The notes below the pieces were generated by a model, which searched no databases, was not told where the DNA came from, and saw nothing but the letters and a program-made list of their open reading frames with translations. Shown here in pieces: positions 63,830-64,000 of a DNA stretch of 64,000 nucleotides. Numbering within the stretch: the first letter of the stretch is position 1; every line of letters begins with the position of its first letter. The DNA is from Bettongia penicillata ogilbyi (Eukaryota > Chordata > Mammalia > Diprotodontia > Potoroidae): contig JAJHZJ010000009.1 in the NCBI GenBank assembly GCA_023548195.1, positions 434,001-498,000 on the forward strand, written 5' to 3'. Made by a program: the position numbers and the translations under genes.

Positions 63830-64000
63830 TCATCATATAATGTGGCTGCTACTATATACAATGTTCTCTTGGTTCTCCTTATTTCACCCAGCATCAGTTC
63901 ATGTAAGTCCTTCCAGGTTTTTCTGAAGTACGTCTGCTCATTGTTTCTTATAGCACAATAATATTCCATTACATTCATATACTACAACTTGTTCAATCAT
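63830..64000 (-). repeat. L1 3' region, running off the window
   Basis: ttggttctccttatttcacc, cagcatcagttcatgtaagt, ccttccaggtttttctgaag, ttatagcacaataatattcc. It continues beyond 64000. Confidence 0.7.

Overview
The window is non-coding, repeat-dense vertebrate DNA that looks like a marsupial (metatherian) nuclear genome. The main argument is the repeat content. A tRNA/CORE-type SINE with an RTE (BovB-like) tail occurs more than a dozen times. It sits beside MIR-type SINEs, a second SINE family, L2, CR1/L3, marsupial-style L1, RTE LINE fragments, hAT elements and a Tigger1-like element. Family names are from memory of sequence patterns, not from a database search, and the species cannot be named. 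No operon, CRISPR array, tRNA, rRNA or bacterial feature was seen.

Layout. 1-8.6 kb: CR1/L3 and L2 remnants with SINE insertions, an inverted duplication and an old tandem duplication. 8.6-20 kb: an unclassified block, an RTE LINE fragment, L2 copies and many MIR-type SINEs. 20-28.3 kb: L2, a long CR1/L3 element, a CTTC microsatellite, further CR1/L3 and SINEs, including a CT microsatellite inside a SINE. 28.9-30.5 kb: a GC-rich, CpG-containing, mostly repeat-free block. It holds the only gene-like signal I would defend: a minus-strand first coding exon (52 nt) encoding a signal-peptide-like start and ending at a consensus splice donor. 30.5-42 kb: MIR and L2 remnants, an RTE fragment, an unclassified repeat present twice, and microsatellites. 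42-44 kb: two hAT families arranged as a nested inverted repeat. 44-54 kb: L2, MIR-type SINEs, a trinucleotide repeat, a decayed tandem repeat and a possible solo LTR. 54-59.4 kb: an L1 3' end beside an L1 nested inside an older L1. 59.4-64 kb: SINEs, a possible decayed pseudogene, L1 pieces and a Tigger1-like element carrying a SINE fragment.

If the first exon is real, the gene runs leftwards from about 30.3 kb. No second exon could be identified with confidence, so most of 1-30 kb may be its first intron or intergenic sequence. The nested insertions give a relative chronology: L2, MIR, CR1/L3 and older L1 copies are the hosts, and the RTE-tailed SINE and the later L1 are the guests. I did not find a new biological system. 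The items most worth following up are the candidate exon, the nested RT-less L1, the hAT palindrome and the two locus-scale duplications. Repeat boundaries are read by eye and may be off by tens of bases.
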